The notes under the pieces: model-generated
Databases searched by the model: none
The model's input: the letters and a program-made list of their open reading frames with translations, nothing else
What the model was told of the DNA's origin: nothing
Program-made: the position numbers and the translations under genes
In this document: in pieces, positions 63,348-64,000 of the stretch
Layout: the number at the start of each line of letters is the position of its first letter
Position numbering within the stretch: the stretch's first letter is position 1
NCBI GenBank assembly: GCA_002838815.1
Contig: LQGW01000052.1
Coordinates: forward strand, 62,001 to 126,000
Source: Clostridiaceae bacterium JG1575
Lineage (GTDB): Bacteria; Bacillota; Clostridia; Clostridiales; Clostridiaceae
Length of the DNA stretch: 64,000 nucleotides
Direction of reading: 5' to 3'

Positions 63348-64000
63348 CTAAAGGCGGTCCAGGCGGGGCCGATCGGGGTCCACCAACAGCGTTTTGTTGG
63401 CGGAATAGATGACCATGCCGGGTTTTGCACCATGGGGTTTTTTTACATGGCGCACTAAAGTGTAATCCACGGGAACCTTGCTGCCGCATTGGGCTTTGGA
63501 ATACCAAGCGGCGAGGTTCGCAGCTTCGAGCAGCGTTTCCATGGAAAACCCTTCTCCTTTGATGATGACGTGGGAGCCCGGGTAGTTCTTGGTGTGCAAC
63601 CAGGTATCCCGTCCGTCGGCCAGGCGCAAGGTCAGGGCGTCGTTTTGGTTGTTGTTTTTGCCCACGTAAAGATCAAAGCCTTCGGTGGAGCGAAAATGCA
63701 TGGGTTTGGAGGGGGATTCTTTTTTGCGCTTCCCCGACGGAGCGCGAAGGTAGCCGGCAACCACCAATTCCTTACGAATTTCCGCTAAATCCGAGGGGTC
63801 CTCTGAGCGGAGCACGGAATCGGCGACGGATTGCAGGTAGGAGAGTTCCTCTTGGGCCAAAAGCAGTTGTTCTTTGGCAAATTCTTCACTGCGCTTAAGC
63901 TTATTATACTGCTTAAACGCCAGCTGCATATTTTCGGCTGGGGTCCGATGAGGATCCAGCGTAAGGGCCACCTCTTCCTGTGCCTCACTAAAGTAATTGG
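63348..64000 (-). CDS. rqcH: Ribosome-quality-control protein RqcH / NFACT family, C-terminal part
   Basis: The frame is open from 64000 to the TAA-side end at 63348, about 217 residues, C-terminal part only. A helical coiled-coil section (YNKLKRSEEFAKEQLLLAQEE) is followed by the NFACT-R domain (STEGFDLYVGKNNNQND, TWLHTKNYPGSHVII, NLAAWYSKA, VDYTLVRHVKKPHGAKPGMV). RqcH (YloA/FbpA in other names) recruits tRNA-Ala to stalled 50S subunits to add alanine tails. The N-terminal catalytic-like half is outside the window. Confidence 0.92.
   Translation of the reverse strand, partial: NYFSEAQEEVALTLDPHRTPAENMQLAFKQYNKLKRSEEFAKEQLLLAQEELSYLQSVADSVLRSEDPSDLAEIRKELVVAGYLRAPSGKRKKESPSKPMHFRSTEGFDLYVGKNNNQNDALTLRLADGRDTWLHTKNYPGSHVIIKGEGFSMETLLEAANLAAWYSKAQCGSKVPVDYTLVRHVKKPHGAKPGMVIYSANKTLLVDPDRPRLDRL

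Noticed and set aside
1-64000. CRISPR arrays, tRNA and rRNA genes
   Set aside because: No regularly spaced direct repeats, no cloverleaf with TTCGANTC core, and no rRNA sequence were seen when reading the intergenic stretches.

Overview
The window reads as chromosomal DNA of a low-complexity-genome anaerobic Firmicute, most likely in the Clostridia/Tissierellia. The evidence is strong GGAGG ribosome binding sites with many TTG and GTG starts, a T-box leader before alaS, and Firmicute marker proteins (IreB, DUF1292, YlbF, RNase J, SufU, MltG/TrmR/TrhP/Udk synteny, RqcH). Base composition is moderately GC-rich by eye. I cannot name a genus. Almost everything from 500 to 53,100 lies on the + strand.

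Layout. 1-229 is the end-truncated start of a TraX-family membrane protein on the - strand. 522-5541 is a SUF iron-sulfur operon (sufCBDSU) in which sufS carries a single-base frameshift. 5597-9158 holds a dipeptidase, a flavin-reductase-like protein, a PHP phosphatase and a MarR regulator. 9298-16612 is a cobalamin salvage and uptake block (cobC-like phosphatase, cobU, cobS, an atypical long prs, cobT, btuFCD). 16616-19035 has rlmN and rarA. 19048-22570 is an ISC-type operon (iscR-iscS-iscU-mnmA), followed by T-box-alaS, ireB, ruvX, a DUF1292 gene, fur, rnj, ylbF, typA, mltG, trmR, trhP and udk, an order typical of Clostridia. 35666-40848 holds an orphan pilT-like ATPase, a GT2 glycosyltransferase, ftsA and ftsZ. 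40969-48556 holds nrdR, a TetR regulator, phoB/phoR/phoU, der, gpsA and a small membrane protein. 48843-53134 is a surface-glycan O-acetylation block (SGNH, DUF4358, MBOAT, DHHW-Ig-like). 53250-54600 is a scar of decayed insertion sequences (an IS256-type remnant next to IS66 remnants). After it come a GNAT acetyltransferase (-), sbcD-sbcC-nfo (+), an sdpR/sdpI-like pair separated by a structured non-coding stretch, and on the - strand an M42 aminopeptidase with a translationally coupled 59-residue membrane protein and the 3' part of rqcH.

How it works together. The cell has two Fe-S assembly routes. IscR probably watches both, because a TAGTCGG half-site sits at both the isc and suf promoters. 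Cobalamin is evidently scavenged (BtuFCD) and corrinoids completed (CobU/S/T/C), since no corrin-ring genes are present here. The block from alaS to udk is translation and RNA-quality housekeeping. The Pho two-component system has PhoU but no Pst transporter nearby.

Least explained parts: the three back-to-back inverted repeats before der, the promoter-plus-terminator leader before the glycosyltransferase, the structured interval between sdpR and sdpI, the DHHW-Ig-like fusion, and the M42-coupled micro-membrane protein. I found no tRNA, rRNA gene, CRISPR array or intact mobile element.
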